NCBI GenBank assembly: GCA_964544595.1
Contig: CAZJBM010000010.1
Coordinates: 1 to 64,000 of the forward strand
Direction: 5' to 3'
From: JAGBWK01 sp964544595
Lineage (GTDB): Bacteria; Bacteroidota; Bacteroidia; Bacteroidales; Muribaculaceae
Length of the DNA: 64,000 bases
Shown here: piece by piece, positions 1 through 7,865 of the stretch
Position numbering within the stretch: position 1 is the first letter of the stretch
Layout of the letters: each line of letters starts with the position of its first letter
Notes under the pieces: model-generated
What the model saw: the letters and a program-made list of their open reading frames with translations, nothing else
The model's database searches: none
Told to the model about the DNA's origin: nothing
Program-made: the position numbers and the translations under genes

Positions 1-1012
1 TCTCGATGTGGTCGATAGGATAAGATACGCGGGTGTTCTCAGTCACGCTCTTGTCGGCGAAGTCGATCTTGCCGTCTTTGTCGAGGGTAACGTTCTCAAG
101 GAGAGCGTTGCGACGGATAGCGTTGTAGATATCGGGCTCTGAATCCTTGTCGAGGTTGATAACCTTAGCGTAGCAGCCACCTTCGAAGTTGAATACGCCG
201 TTGTCATCCCAGCCGTGCTCGTCGTCGCCGATAAGGAGACGTTTGGGGTCGGTCGAGAGAGTGGTTTTACCGGTGCCAGAGAGGCCGAAGAAGATAGCGG
301 TGTTCTCGCCGTTCATGTCGGTGTTGGCCGAGCAGTGCATTGAAGCGAGGCCCTTGAGGGGGAGGTAGTAGTTCATGATTGAGAACATACCTTTCTTCAT
401 CTCGCCGCCATACCAGGTGTTGATGATGATCTGCATGCGCTGAGTGAGGTTGAACGCTACGCAAGTCTCAGAGTTGATGCCGAGTTCTTTCCAGTTCTCA
501 ACCTTAGCCTTCGAAGCGTTGAGCACAACGAAGTCGGGAGTGAAGTTGGCGAGTTCTTCCTCGGTGGGGCGAACGAACATGTTGGTCACGAAGTGAGCCT
601 GCCATGCCACCTCAACGATGAAGCGAACAGCGAGACGGGTGTCCTTGTTGGTGCCGCAGAATGCGTCAACCACATAGAGGGGCTTGTTGGAAAGCTCCTT
701 GTCGGCGATTTCCTTGAGGGCGTCCCATGTTTTGGGAGTGATGGGCTTGTTGTCGTTCTTGTATTCGTCAGTAGTCCACCAGATAGTGTTTTTAGAGATT
801 TCGTCCTCAACGAAGAATTTATCTTTAGGGGAGCGACCGGTGTAAATGCCTGTCATTACGTTAACTGCGCCGAGCTCTGACTCCTGGCCTTTTTCGTAGC
901 CGGTGAGTTCGGGGTTAACCTCGTCGATGAAAAGCTGATCCCAAGAGGGGTTGTGGATGATCTCGGGAGTGCCGGTGATACCGTACTGAGTTAAATCAAT
1001 CTTGTTGCTCAT
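1..1012 (-). CDS. pckA: Phosphoenolpyruvate carboxykinase (ATP), 5' part
   Basis: Cytosolic enzyme interconverting oxaloacetate + ATP with phosphoenolpyruvate + CO2 + ADP; in gut Bacteroidales it generally works in the CO2-fixing direction of the succinate pathway (family knowledge). Read from the ATG at 1012, the protein begins MSNKIDLTQYGITGTPEI and runs open to the left edge, so about 337 N-terminal residues are present and the C-terminus is outside the window. The kinase-1a P-loop GLSGTGKTT is near residue 243, encoded around 255-285. The substrate-binding stretch YTGRSPKDKF and the metal-site stretch STDPKRLLIGDDEHGW are also readable. A Bacteroidetes-type -7 box lies about 110 bases upstream, giving a long leader. 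Identity is certain; only the end is missing. Confidence 0.95.
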   Translation of the reverse strand, partial: MSNKIDLTQYGITGTPEIIHNPSWDQLFIDEVNPELTGYEKGQESELGAVNVMTGIYTGRSPKDKFFVEDEISKNTIWWTTDEYKNDNKPITPKTWDALKEIADKELSNKPLYVVDAFCGTNKDTRLAVRFIVEVAWQAHFVTNMFVRPTEEELANFTPDFVVLNASKAKVENWKELGINSETCVAFNLTQRMQIIINTWYGGEMKKGMFSIMNYYLPLKGLASMHCSANTDMNGENTAIFFGLSGTGKTTLSTDPKRLLIGDDEHGWDDNGVFNFEGGCYAKVINLDKDSEPDIYNAIRRNALLENVTLDKDGKIDFADKSVTENTRVSYPIDHIE

Positions 1013-1124
1013 TGATGTTTAATGTTAGAAATTGTATATTGTGTTTGTGGTTTTGTCTGCGATTGTCGGCCATTTCCTCGGCCTGAAGCTAAATCCCTAA
1101 CCGGGAGTGGTCTTATTTTGTTTG

Positions 1125-1132
1125 CAAATTTA
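1125..1132 (-). promoter_or_regulatory. -7 box for pckA
   Basis: TAAATTTG on the minus strand matches TAnnTTTG. No convincing -33 TTTG is seen at the right spacing. The inferred 5' leader of roughly 105 bases is unassigned. Confidence 0.5.
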
Positions 1133-1337
1133 CGGAGTTTTTTTTAATTTTAACCTATCTTAAGCGGAAATAAACACCACATTTCAACCCCCCTTTGTTA
1201 ATTTTTACAAAAAGGGCAGTCGCTTCTATATATTCCATTAATCTTTGCCGGCTTTCTTTTAGAGATTGTTTGACAAAAAATCATTAACTTCGCGGAGAAA
1301 AGAAAGTAGGTATTTTTTTCAGCAACACTCTTCATCA

Positions 1338-1970
1338 ATGACATCAATGAAAGCTATCGATATAATCTCCAAAACGCTTTCCCGCATCTTCTCCCCCCTG
1401 CTTATGCCTACGTATGGTATCGTTATCTCGTTCGCGGCCACGTATATGGCCCTGTCGAGCATACCGCTGGGAGTCAAGATAATGGTAACGGCGATCGTGT
1501 TCGCGCTGACGGGATTGCTCCCCGCGCTGTCTATTTTCCTGCTATGGCGCGCTAAAAAGATTCAGGACCCGGGGCTTAACGACCGCCGCGAGCGCATTGT
1601 GCCGCTGGCCGTCGCCCTCGTCTGCTATATCGCCTCGCTGTTCTATCTGTTCAGCATCCATTCACCCTGGTGGATGTGGGGATTCATGGTCGCGGCGGCT
1701 ATCGCAGTGGCTGTCACCGCTTTAGTTAGCTTTAAGTGGAAAATCTCGGGCCACGCCACAGGCATGGGCGGGCTTTGCGCCTTCGTGTTCATGCTCTATT
1801 ACAACCACTTCGTGGTGTTTCACAGCCCCGCGCTGATGATCGTCACTATCATCCTCGCCGGAGCGGTATGCACCGCGCGCCTTATTCTCGGCAAGCACAC
1901 CCTCGCCCAAATCGTGGCCGGATTTGTCAACGGCGCCTTATGGATCACCCTCCTCGAATTGGCCTTCTGA
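1338..1970 (+). CDS. PAP2-like integral membrane protein
   Basis: About 210 residues with five or six hydrophobic segments. It carries a degraded form of the three PAP2 phosphatase motifs: RRERIVP early, ISGHATG in the middle (like PSGH) and ARLILGKHTLAQ late (like SRxxxxxHxxxD). The last acidic residue of motif 3 is replaced by Gln, so catalysis is uncertain. Members act on lipid phosphates such as undecaprenyl pyrophosphate. The reading frame is open from 1266, but a promoter-like TAACTTCG sits near 1284-1291. I therefore take the ATG at 1338; the ATG at 1347 (MKAIDIISK) is equally possible. It is followed 42 bases later by purE, probably co-transcribed. Confidence 0.65.
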   Translation: MTSMKAIDIISKTLSRIFSPLLMPTYGIVISFAATYMALSSIPLGVKIMVTAIVFALTGLLPALSIFLLWRAKKIQDPGLNDRRERIVPLAVALVCYIASLFYLFSIHSPWWMWGFMVAAAIAVAVTALVSFKWKISGHATGMGGLCAFVFMLYYNHFVVFHSPALMIVTIILAGAVCTARLILGKHTLAQIVAGFVNGALWITLLELAF

Positions 1971-2012
1971 CGACTCTTTAAAAGTGTCTTTTCTTCTAAC
2001 AAATCTTAACAT

Positions 2013-2516
2013 ATGACCCCCTTAGTAAGCATTATAATGGGCAGCATGAGCGACCTCCCGGTCGTGAAAAAAGCCGCCGACTTCCTTGAGCAGATGGGCG
2101 TTCCGTTTGAAATGAACGCGCTCTCGGCCCACCGCACTCCCCTCGAAGTGACCCGATTTGCCGAAAACGCCGAGGCCCGCGGCGTAAAGGTTATCATCGC
2201 CGCCGCCGGAATGGCCGCCGCCCTTCCCGGCGTGATCGCCGCCCAGACCCCTCTGCCTGTTATCGGAGTGCCTCTCGCCGCGACCCTTGAGGGCAAAGAC
2301 GCGCTTCTCTCTATCGTGCAGATGCCTCCGGGCATACCCGTGGCCACCGTCGGCATCAACGGCGCCATGAACGCCGCCATCCTCGCCGTGCAGATCATCG
2401 CGCTATCAAATTCCTCGGTCAAAGCCGCTTACGATGAATACCGCGCTCACCTCCGCGACAAGATCGTGAAGGCCAACGAGGAGCTCGCCACTCTCGACTA
2501 CAAATACAAAATCTGA
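2013..2516 (+). CDS. purE: N5-carboxyaminoimidazole ribonucleotide mutase
   Basis: Class I PurE, converting N5-CAIR to CAIR in de novo purine synthesis in the cytoplasm. The 167-residue length is normal. Signature segments are visible: GSMSD near residue 10 for phosphate binding, SAHRTP around residue 38 with the catalytic His, and AGMAAALPGV around residue 65. The region QMPPGIPVATVGINGAMNAA matches the C-terminal core. The ATG at 2013 places the initial beta-strand MTPLVSIIMGS in register with the family. The stop is only seven bases before the ispG start, so the two genes form an operon. No linked purK was found. Confidence 0.95.
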   Translation: MTPLVSIIMGSMSDLPVVKKAADFLEQMGVPFEMNALSAHRTPLEVTRFAENAEARGVKVIIAAAGMAAALPGVIAAQTPLPVIGVPLAATLEGKDALLSIVQMPPGIPVATVGINGAMNAAILAVQIIALSNSSVKAAYDEYRAHLRDKIVKANEELATLDYKYKI

Positions 2517-2523
2517 CCTCACA

Positions 2524-4188
2524 TTGGGAATATTCGATTATAAGCGCCGCAAGTCGGCTAAAGTTGAAATCGGCTCGACTCCCCTCGGCGGCGATGAGCC
2601 GATACGCATACAGTCAATGACATCCACCTCCACCCGCGACATCGAAGCCTCGGCCGCTCAGGCCGAGCGCATTATCGAGGCCGGAGGCGAATATGTGCGC
2701 CTTACCGCTCAGGGCGTGATCGAAGCCGACTGCATGGGCCTTATCCGCGAAAAACTCCGCAGGCGCGGCTTCTCCGCCCCCCTTGTCGCCGACATCCATT
2801 TCAACCCCAAAGCCGCCTATGCCGCGGCCACTAAGGTAGAGAAAGTGCGCATCAATCCCGGCAATTTCGTCGACCCTGGGCGCACGTTCGTCAAGCTCCG
2901 GTTCACCGACGAGGAGTATCAGCGCGAGCTCCAGCGAATCGAGGACGCTCTCGTTCCCTTCATCGACCTCTGCAAGGCCAACCACACGGCCATACGCATC
3001 GGCGTCAACCACGGCTCGCTCTCCGACCGCATCATGAGCCGCTACGGCGACACCCCCGCCGGTATGGTCGAGAGCGCGATGGAGTTTCTACGCGTCTTCG
3101 TAAAGCACGATTTTCCCAACGTCGTCATCTCTATCAAGGCTTCCAACACCGTTGTCATGACCACCACGGTACGGCTGCTTGTCGACGCCATGGAGAAGGA
3201 AAACATGAATTTTCCGCTCCACCTCGGCGTTACCGAGGCCGGAAACGGCGAAGACGGCCGCGTAAAGTCGGCCCTCGGCATCGGCGCTTTGCTCCACCAG
3301 GGAGTAGGCGACACAATCCGCGTGTCGCTCAGCGAGGAGCCTGAGGCTGAAATACCCGTGGCCCGCCGCCTGGTCGACTACGTCAACTCTATGGCCACAG
3401 CAGAGCCGACCGAAGCCTCCGCCCCCTATCCCGGCTTCAACCCAGTCGCCCCCGAGCGCAGAAAATCATCGGAAATCGACGGCGTAGGGGGTGGCAAAAC
3501 GCCAAAAGCGTTCCATGCCGACAACCTCGCTTCCCTGCCGATTCTGAGCGTTGACGCCGACTTACCGAGCGGCGAACTAATAGCTCTTGCCGTCGCTAAT
3601 CCCGACAAAATCCTCGCCCTCCGATCTTCTAATCCCAACCAAGCAGCCGCCATCCAGTCGGCCGCGCATATACTGACAGCCGCAGGAGTCTCCAATCCGA
3701 TTATCTCCCACTTGAAATACGACGGCATCAATGCCGACGACCTCACCATCTACGCTTCGGCCGATTTCGGGGCCTTGCTGCTCAACAGCGGCCTTCACGA
3801 CGCTATCTGGCTCGAAGCTGACTCTCTGACCCCCGAGCAGGCAGCACCCCTTGAGCTCTCTATACTCCAGGCCGCGCGCCTGCGCTTCACCCGCACGGAG
3901 TATATCTCCTGTCCCGGATGCGGACGCACCATGTTCGACCTCCAGAAGACGGTCAACGAAATCAAAGCCGCCACTTCTCATCTCCCCCACCTCAAGATCG
4001 GCGTGATGGGGTGTATCGTAAATGGCCCCGGCGAAATGGCCGACGCTGACTACGGCTATATCGGCGCCGGAGTGGGACGCGTCAGCCTTTACCGCGGCAA
4101 GGAGTGCATCGAGCGCAACATCCCTTCCGACCAGGCCCTCCCCCGCCTCCTCGCTCTCCTCGAAGCCGACGGACACTTTAACAAATAG
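2524..4188 (+). CDS. ispG: 4-hydroxy-3-methylbut-2-en-1-yl diphosphate synthase, long form
   Basis: IspG/GcpE catalyses the reductive ring opening of methylerythritol cyclodiphosphate in the MEP isoprenoid pathway. The 554-residue protein is the long form known from Bacteroidetes, Chlamydia and plants. It has an N-terminal TIM barrel (residues about 1-270), an inserted domain (about 290-455) and a C-terminal 4Fe-4S domain. The cluster cysteines are visible in SCPGCGRT (near 462-465) and in GVMGCIVNGPGE (near 497), followed by the conserved Glu. The start is the TTG at 2524 (LGIFDYKRRKSAKVEIG); no ATG is in frame near it. It sits between purE and an M16 peptidase gene in one transcription unit. 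Confidence 0.95.
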   Translation: MGIFDYKRRKSAKVEIGSTPLGGDEPIRIQSMTSTSTRDIEASAAQAERIIEAGGEYVRLTAQGVIEADCMGLIREKLRRRGFSAPLVADIHFNPKAAYAAATKVEKVRINPGNFVDPGRTFVKLRFTDEEYQRELQRIEDALVPFIDLCKANHTAIRIGVNHGSLSDRIMSRYGDTPAGMVESAMEFLRVFVKHDFPNVVISIKASNTVVMTTTVRLLVDAMEKENMNFPLHLGVTEAGNGEDGRVKSALGIGALLHQGVGDTIRVSLSEEPEAEIPVARRLVDYVNSMATAEPTEASAPYPGFNPVAPERRKSSEIDGVGGGKTPKAFHADNLASLPILSVDADLPSGELIALAVANPDKILALRSSNPNQAAAIQSAAHILTAAGVSNPIISHLKYDGINADDLTIYASADFGALLLNSGLHDAIWLEADSLTPEQAAPLELSILQAARLRFTRTEYISCPGCGRTMFDLQKTVNEIKAATSHLPHLKIGVMGCIVNGPGEMADADYGYIGAGVGRVSLYRGKECIERNIPSDQALPRLLALLEADGHFNK

Positions 4189-4214
4189 GCCATACAGCAT
4201 AAATTCTACCTGAC

Positions 4215-5432
4215 TTGGAAACATATTGCCTTGACAACGGATTGAGAGTGGTGCATATCGACCGCCCCTTGCGGGTGGAATACTGCGGCGTGGCCGTCAG
4301 AGCCGGGAGCCGCGACGAGCTCCCCGCCGAGTATGGCCTGGCCCATTTCGTGGAGCACACCATATTCAAAGGCACCGACAACCGCTCGGCCTCGCGCATT
4401 ATCAATCATCTCGAAGCCGTAGGCGGCGAGCTAAACGCCTATACGACCAAAGAGGAGACCTACGTCTACTCCGTCGTTCCGCAAGGCTTTTTCGCCAGAG
4501 CGGTCGATCTCATAGCCGACTTAATCCTCAACTCCCGCTTCCCCGATTCAGAGCTCGACAAGGAGCGCGAGGTCGTGGCCGAGGAAATCGACTCCTATCT
4601 CGACACCCCGAGCGAAGCCGTATTCGACGACTTCGACGACCTTATCTTTGCCGGCACCTCCTTGGGCCACAACATTCTGGGTTCGCGCTCCACCCTCGAA
4701 ACCTTCGGGTCAGCCACCTGCCGCGGCTTCATCGACCGCTTCTACTCGGCTCCCAACATGGTGTTTTTCTATTGCGGGCCGCTCCCTGTAGCTAAAGTGC
4801 GTCATCTTGTCGAAAGCAAATTCGCCTCTCTACCCACCCATCAGGTGAGTCATCTCTACCCCGTCGACTCGCTTCCCGCCCGGCCTTTCGACCTGCGCCG
4901 CGACGACGAGGACAACCACCAGGCCCACACCCTCATGGGAGCCATCATCCCCTCTATCTACTCCCCTGAGCGCTACGCCCTCTCGCTCCTGAACAACATT
5001 CTCGGCGGCCCCGGCATGAATTCGAGGCTCAACGTCGCCCTCCGCGAGCGGCGGGGTCTCGTCTACAGCGTCGACTCCTCGACGGCGCTTTACTCCGACG
5101 TCGGCCTGCTCTCTATCTATTGCGGAAGCAACCCCGAGGACCGCGACCGCTGCGTGCGCCTCATTAAAGGCCAGTTGCGCCGCATCGCCGACACGCCCCT
5201 CTCGCCCCGGGCCCTCAACGCCGCCCGACGCCAGTATCTCGGCCAGCAAATCGTCGCTTCCGCCTCGATCGAGCAGACAGTGCTCGGCGCGGCCCGCTCC
5301 ATGCTCTTCTTAGGCGAAGTGATCACCCGCGACCGCGTCGCCGACATTCTCCGTTCGCTCACGCCTGCCGACATAGCTAAAGCGGCCGAGAGCCTCAGCC
5401 CCGACCGCTTCTCTATTCTTACCTTAGGGTAA
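4215..5432 (+). CDS. M16 family zinc peptidase
   Basis: Pitrilysin/insulinase-type metallopeptidase of 405 residues, the size of a one-unit PqqL/mitochondrial-processing-peptidase-beta type. The inverted zinc motif HFVEH lies near residues 44-48. The downstream acidic ligand region EREVVAEEIDSY lies near 115-125. The second inactive-type half contains RGLVYSVDSS, the RRG..Y substrate-binding motif of the family. Translation appears to start at TTG 4215 (METYCLDNGLRVV). There is no signal peptide, so a cytoplasmic role is likely; the substrate is unknown. It follows ispG by 26 bases. The next gene downstream is convergent, 16 bases away. Confidence 0.88.
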   Translation: METYCLDNGLRVVHIDRPLRVEYCGVAVRAGSRDELPAEYGLAHFVEHTIFKGTDNRSASRIINHLEAVGGELNAYTTKEETYVYSVVPQGFFARAVDLIADLILNSRFPDSELDKEREVVAEEIDSYLDTPSEAVFDDFDDLIFAGTSLGHNILGSRSTLETFGSATCRGFIDRFYSAPNMVFFYCGPLPVAKVRHLVESKFASLPTHQVSHLYPVDSLPARPFDLRRDDEDNHQAHTLMGAIIPSIYSPERYALSLLNNILGGPGMNSRLNVALRERRGLVYSVDSSTALYSDVGLLSIYCGSNPEDRDRCVRLIKGQLRRIADTPLSPRALNAARRQYLGQQIVASASIEQTVLGAARSMLFLGEVITRDRVADILRSLTPADIAKAAESLSPDRFSILTLG

Positions 5433-5448
5433 TGCCTATTTTACCCGC

Positions 5449-5778
5449 TTATTCCGCATTGATCTTCACAAGCAGGAATTTGGTGTCGGATATGGCTTTC
5501 ACGCTGTGGAGCGTGCCTTTGCGCATGATCATCATATCCCCTTCGTGGATTGTCTGACGCTCGGTGTCGAGCGTGAACTCCACCTTACCTTCAATACCTA
5601 TAATCATCACGTCGCCCGGAGCCGCATGTTGCGCCACCGTCTGCCCCTGTCTGAACGCGAGAAGCGTTATTGAGCCCGACGCGTTGCTAAGAAGGCTTGT
5701 TGTGGTCACTTTTAGGTCGTCATATCCGGCCAATTCCGATATTTTCATCACTTTTCCGGGTCTTATTTCTGTTTTCAT
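5449..5778 (-). CDS. Small cupin-domain protein
   Basis: A 109-residue single-domain cupin. The beta-barrel segments FRQGQTVAQHAAPGDVMIIGIEGKVEF and EGDMMIMRKGTLHSV correspond to cupin motifs 1 and 2, with His in QHAAPGD and in GTLHSV. The first metal-ligand pair HxH is reduced to one His, so metal binding is doubtful. No signal peptide is present. Such proteins often bind small ligands or act as stress-linked sensors, but the substrate cannot be told. It may be transcribed from the promoter that also produces the structured RNA upstream, which would give an unusually long leader. Confidence 0.7.
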   Translation of the reverse strand: MKTEIRPGKVMKISELAGYDDLKVTTTSLLSNASGSITLLAFRQGQTVAQHAAPGDVMIIGIEGKVEFTLDTERQTIHEGDMMIMRKGTLHSVKAISDTKFLLVKINAE

Positions 5779-5859
5779 AGTCTTTATTTGTTATTTTTTG
5801 TGTGTTTTCTTATCAGTAATTTCCAATAAGTGAGGCTCGGAAATTTCGTTACTCGCTTA

Positions 5860-6040
5860 CATACTTATAACAATATCGCCCCCTTCTTGGTTCTCATAGC
5901 CTGTCTTAACGCCTGGTTCTCAAGGACTTCGCGGGGTATCGGGCCGCTCATGGAGAACGGGTGGCCGAATACCCCGCGGGATCCTGATGTCAAATGAATT
6001 CATAGGCTGGGGGTCCGGTCACCCGTGTATTGTTACGAGC
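5860..6040 (-). ncRNA. Structured RNA, 6S-like candidate or long leader of the cupin gene
   Basis: The gene-free stretch 5780-6110 folds on the minus strand into a rod of about 180 nt. The closing stem is TAACAATA (6028-6035) with TATTGTTA (5868-5875). Inside it CCCCC pairs with GGGGG and AGCCT with AGGCT. The apical hairpin is long: GCGGGGTAT...ATACCCCGC plus CGGCC/GGCCCG. Internal asymmetric bulges give the long interrupted hairpin shape typical of 6S RNA. A separate hairpin GGCGGT/ACCGCC lies just 5' of it. Class assignment is by shape and length only. It could instead be a regulatory leader for the downstream cupin gene. Confidence 0.4.
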
Positions 6041-6091
6041 GCGGCGGTCATCACGGTCATTTTCTTGATGCCTTACCGCCGACTGACAATG

Positions 6092-6099
6092 CAAAGTTA
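6092..6099 (-). promoter_or_regulatory. -7 box upstream of the structured RNA
   Basis: TAACTTTG on the minus strand is a perfect TAnnTTTG. It faces the structured RNA and, beyond it, the cupin gene at 5778. No protein-coding start lies within 250 bases, which supports an RNA product or long leader. Confidence 0.5.
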
Positions 6100-6115
6100 C
6101 GACCTCCGACCCCCG

Positions 6116-6157
6116 AAAAAAAATAATCCGTTCTTATTTCCATGAATAGAACGGATT
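6116..6157 (-). terminator. Rho-independent terminator of the lipoprotein/sialidase operon
   Basis: Perfect 10-bp stem AATCCGTTCT (6125-6134) with AGAACGGATT (6148-6157). On the minus strand it is followed by a U-rich run, TATTTTTTTT. Confidence 0.8.
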
Positions 6158-6189
6158 TATTGACGAAACCTGCCTGACGGCTGACGAGC

Positions 6190-6555
6190 CTATGGTTGCC
6201 ACTGGAGATATATCGCGCCGTCGCGATTCGACATCCAGAAACCATTGCGGTCAAACGCCACATTATATACATAGGTCATCGGCGACCCTTCGTACACTAT
6301 GTATAGCCGGTCGTAATCGTATGTGTAGTTGAAATAGTCGGTGTAGCCGTAGCCCGTGATCCACCCCTCGAAGCTGTTCCCTCCGAGGTAGTTGTTGGAA
6401 AACGTCCACACCTCGTTGTTGACCGAGTCATACCACTGCCCGTAATATGGGTTGTTATCATAAGGCTCGTCAAATCTGTCGGGCTCGCATGAGCTGAGAG
6501 CCGTTAACATCACTATTGCCATCAGCGACAGCAGTAAAGACTTGTAATTTTTCAT
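6190..6555 (-). CDS. Small secreted lipoprotein, unknown function
   Basis: About 121 residues from the ATG at 6555 (MKNYKSLLLSLMAIVML), with a lipobox LSSC directly after the hydrophobic segment, so it is predicted to be lipid-anchored. The mature part is rich in Tyr, Trp and Asp (PYYGQWYDSVNNEVWTFSNN, GYGYTDYFNYTYDYDRLY) and looks like a small beta-sheet, lipocalin-like domain. I do not recognise a family with certainty. The frame is open up to 6573, but the ATG at 6555 gives a normal signal peptide. It follows the sialidase-like gene by about 24 bases and shares its terminator. Confidence 0.65.
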   Translation of the reverse strand: MKNYKSLLLSLMAIVMLTALSSCEPDRFDEPYDNNPYYGQWYDSVNNEVWTFSNNYLGGNSFEGWITGYGYTDYFNYTYDYDRLYIVYEGSPMTYVYNVAFDRNGFWMSNRDGAIYLQWQP

Positions 6556-6579
6556 AAAACTAAATTCATTCAATATTTC

Positions 6580-7737
6580 TCACTTTCTCTTTAACGACGA
6601 CAGCGGTATGCGGGTTACCTGCACATCCTGCTTATTAAGCGTGTAGGCCACATAGAGATAATCGCCCGCCACTGTCGACTTCGGGTAGCTGTAACCCTTG
6701 CGCTTATAGTTGCCGTTGTAGGTGACGTCGGGCATCTTGTCGCCCCCCTCGCGCAGCAGATACGCGCGGTCAAACGTCTCCCCGTCGTCGCTTAATGTCA
6801 CAACAAGGGGATAGCGGAATTTGTTCGTCACCGGGTTGCCTACCATATACGCGGTCCCGTCGGGCAGATTACCCGCCGACTGCTTCGTGCGCGCGTCGGG
6901 CATAGCGGTCAGCGCCGATTCGCTCCAGGTTTTGCCCCCGTCGCTGCTCTCTGCCGCGAGTTTATGGAATGTGCTCTTCTGGTCACGGAATATCATCACG
7001 ATGTTGCCGTTCCGCTTCTCGTAGAGGCTCGGCTCCAGCTCTCGCGACTGCTTTCCGCCGCCCGACCACTTGAATTCACCTTTCACCCAGCCGTCGGTTC
7101 CGAGCTTATTGTCGGTATAGATAGGGCAAGCGTGAAGTCCTGGCTGAAAGTGCGCCGCGGTCATCATCTTCCCCCCACTGGTCAGGCGCATATCCTGCTC
7201 TATCACCCCCTCCATGCGGCTGCCGTCGGCCATCAGCACGTCGGCCGGAGCGGTCCATGTCGTTCCGTCGGCGCTAAGCATATACCGGGTGAAGCCTCCT
7301 GTCGGCTCTATCTCCGCGGGCCAGGTGTTGATGAACGCGACGAGCGTGTCGGGTGTCGCGATCCATCCTCCCGAGGTGCAATATCCGTTGTCGAGGGTCG
7401 GGCATAGCACCATCGGAGCGGTCCAGGTCGCCCCTTGGTCGTCGCTTCGGCTATAAGCTACCCACGTGTCGGGCGAATCCTCATGGTCGGCGCAGCTTTG
7501 CCACATGCAGTAGAGCGACCCCTTGAATTCGGTCAGCACCGCCCCGTTGCTGAAATGATCGGTGCTGTCGGCGGCGGCAAATACAGTGAACGTCTCTACT
7601 CCTTCGGGATACGCGAGGCCGAGCGTGAACGGCTCTTCGGCGTCATACAGCCCCTCCTTCACCTCGAATGGCGCCTCCTGCGCCACGCAGGCCATTGCCG
7701 TTGCCGCGGCCATAATCAAAAAGCTATATCTTCTCAT
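6580..7737 (-). CDS. Secreted sialidase-fold (BNR-repeat) protein
   Basis: 385 residues with an N-terminal signal peptide (MRRYSFLIMAAATAMACVAQ). At least three Asp-box motifs SxDxGxTW mark blades of a six-bladed propeller: SDDQGATW, SADGTTW and SSDGGKTW, with a looser SDDGETF. This is the exo-alpha-sialidase superfamily. Whether it is a true sialidase is unclear, because the arginine triad and the FRIP motif are not evident; FRDQKSTFH and YEKRNGNIVMIFRD are the nearest candidates. Related propellers cleave other glycans. It is the first gene of a two-gene unit with the lipoprotein at 6190-6555 and is divergent from rpoN. No sugar transporter or SusCD pair is near. Confidence 0.75.
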   Translation of the reverse strand: MRRYSFLIMAAATAMACVAQEAPFEVKEGLYDAEEPFTLGLAYPEGVETFTVFAAADSTDHFSNGAVLTEFKGSLYCMWQSCADHEDSPDTWVAYSRSDDQGATWTAPMVLCPTLDNGYCTSGGWIATPDTLVAFINTWPAEIEPTGGFTRYMLSADGTTWTAPADVLMADGSRMEGVIEQDMRLTSGGKMMTAAHFQPGLHACPIYTDNKLGTDGWVKGEFKWSGGGKQSRELEPSLYEKRNGNIVMIFRDQKSTFHKLAAESSDGGKTWSESALTAMPDARTKQSAGNLPDGTAYMVGNPVTNKFRYPLVVTLSDDGETFDRAYLLREGGDKMPDVTYNGNYKRKGYSYPKSTVAGDYLYVAYTLNKQDVQVTRIPLSSLKRK

Positions 7738-7774
7738 AGTTCTTCCTTGAATATTATACGCATAGATTATTGTC

Positions 7775-7859
7775 CGCGAAGGTAACGAATTTTCGCGACT
7801 AAGCCCCTTTCTTTGCCCCTACATAATTCGTTTTTACGAATAAAAAAGCTACCTTCGCG
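7775..7859. promoter_or_regulatory. Divergent promoter region between the sialidase gene and rpoN
   Basis: CGCGAAGGTA (7775-7784) and TACCTTCGCG (7850-7859) are perfect inverted copies. Each contains a TAnnTTCG -7 box, one per direction. The plus-strand box ends about nine bases before the rpoN ATG. A further inverted pair, ATTCG...CGAAT, lies between them at about 7826-7841. Confidence 0.5.
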
Positions 7860-7865
7860 ATTGCA

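Noticed and set aside
3577..4224. 215-residue minus-strand frame opposite ispG
   Set aside because: Shadow frame; ispG is unambiguous here.
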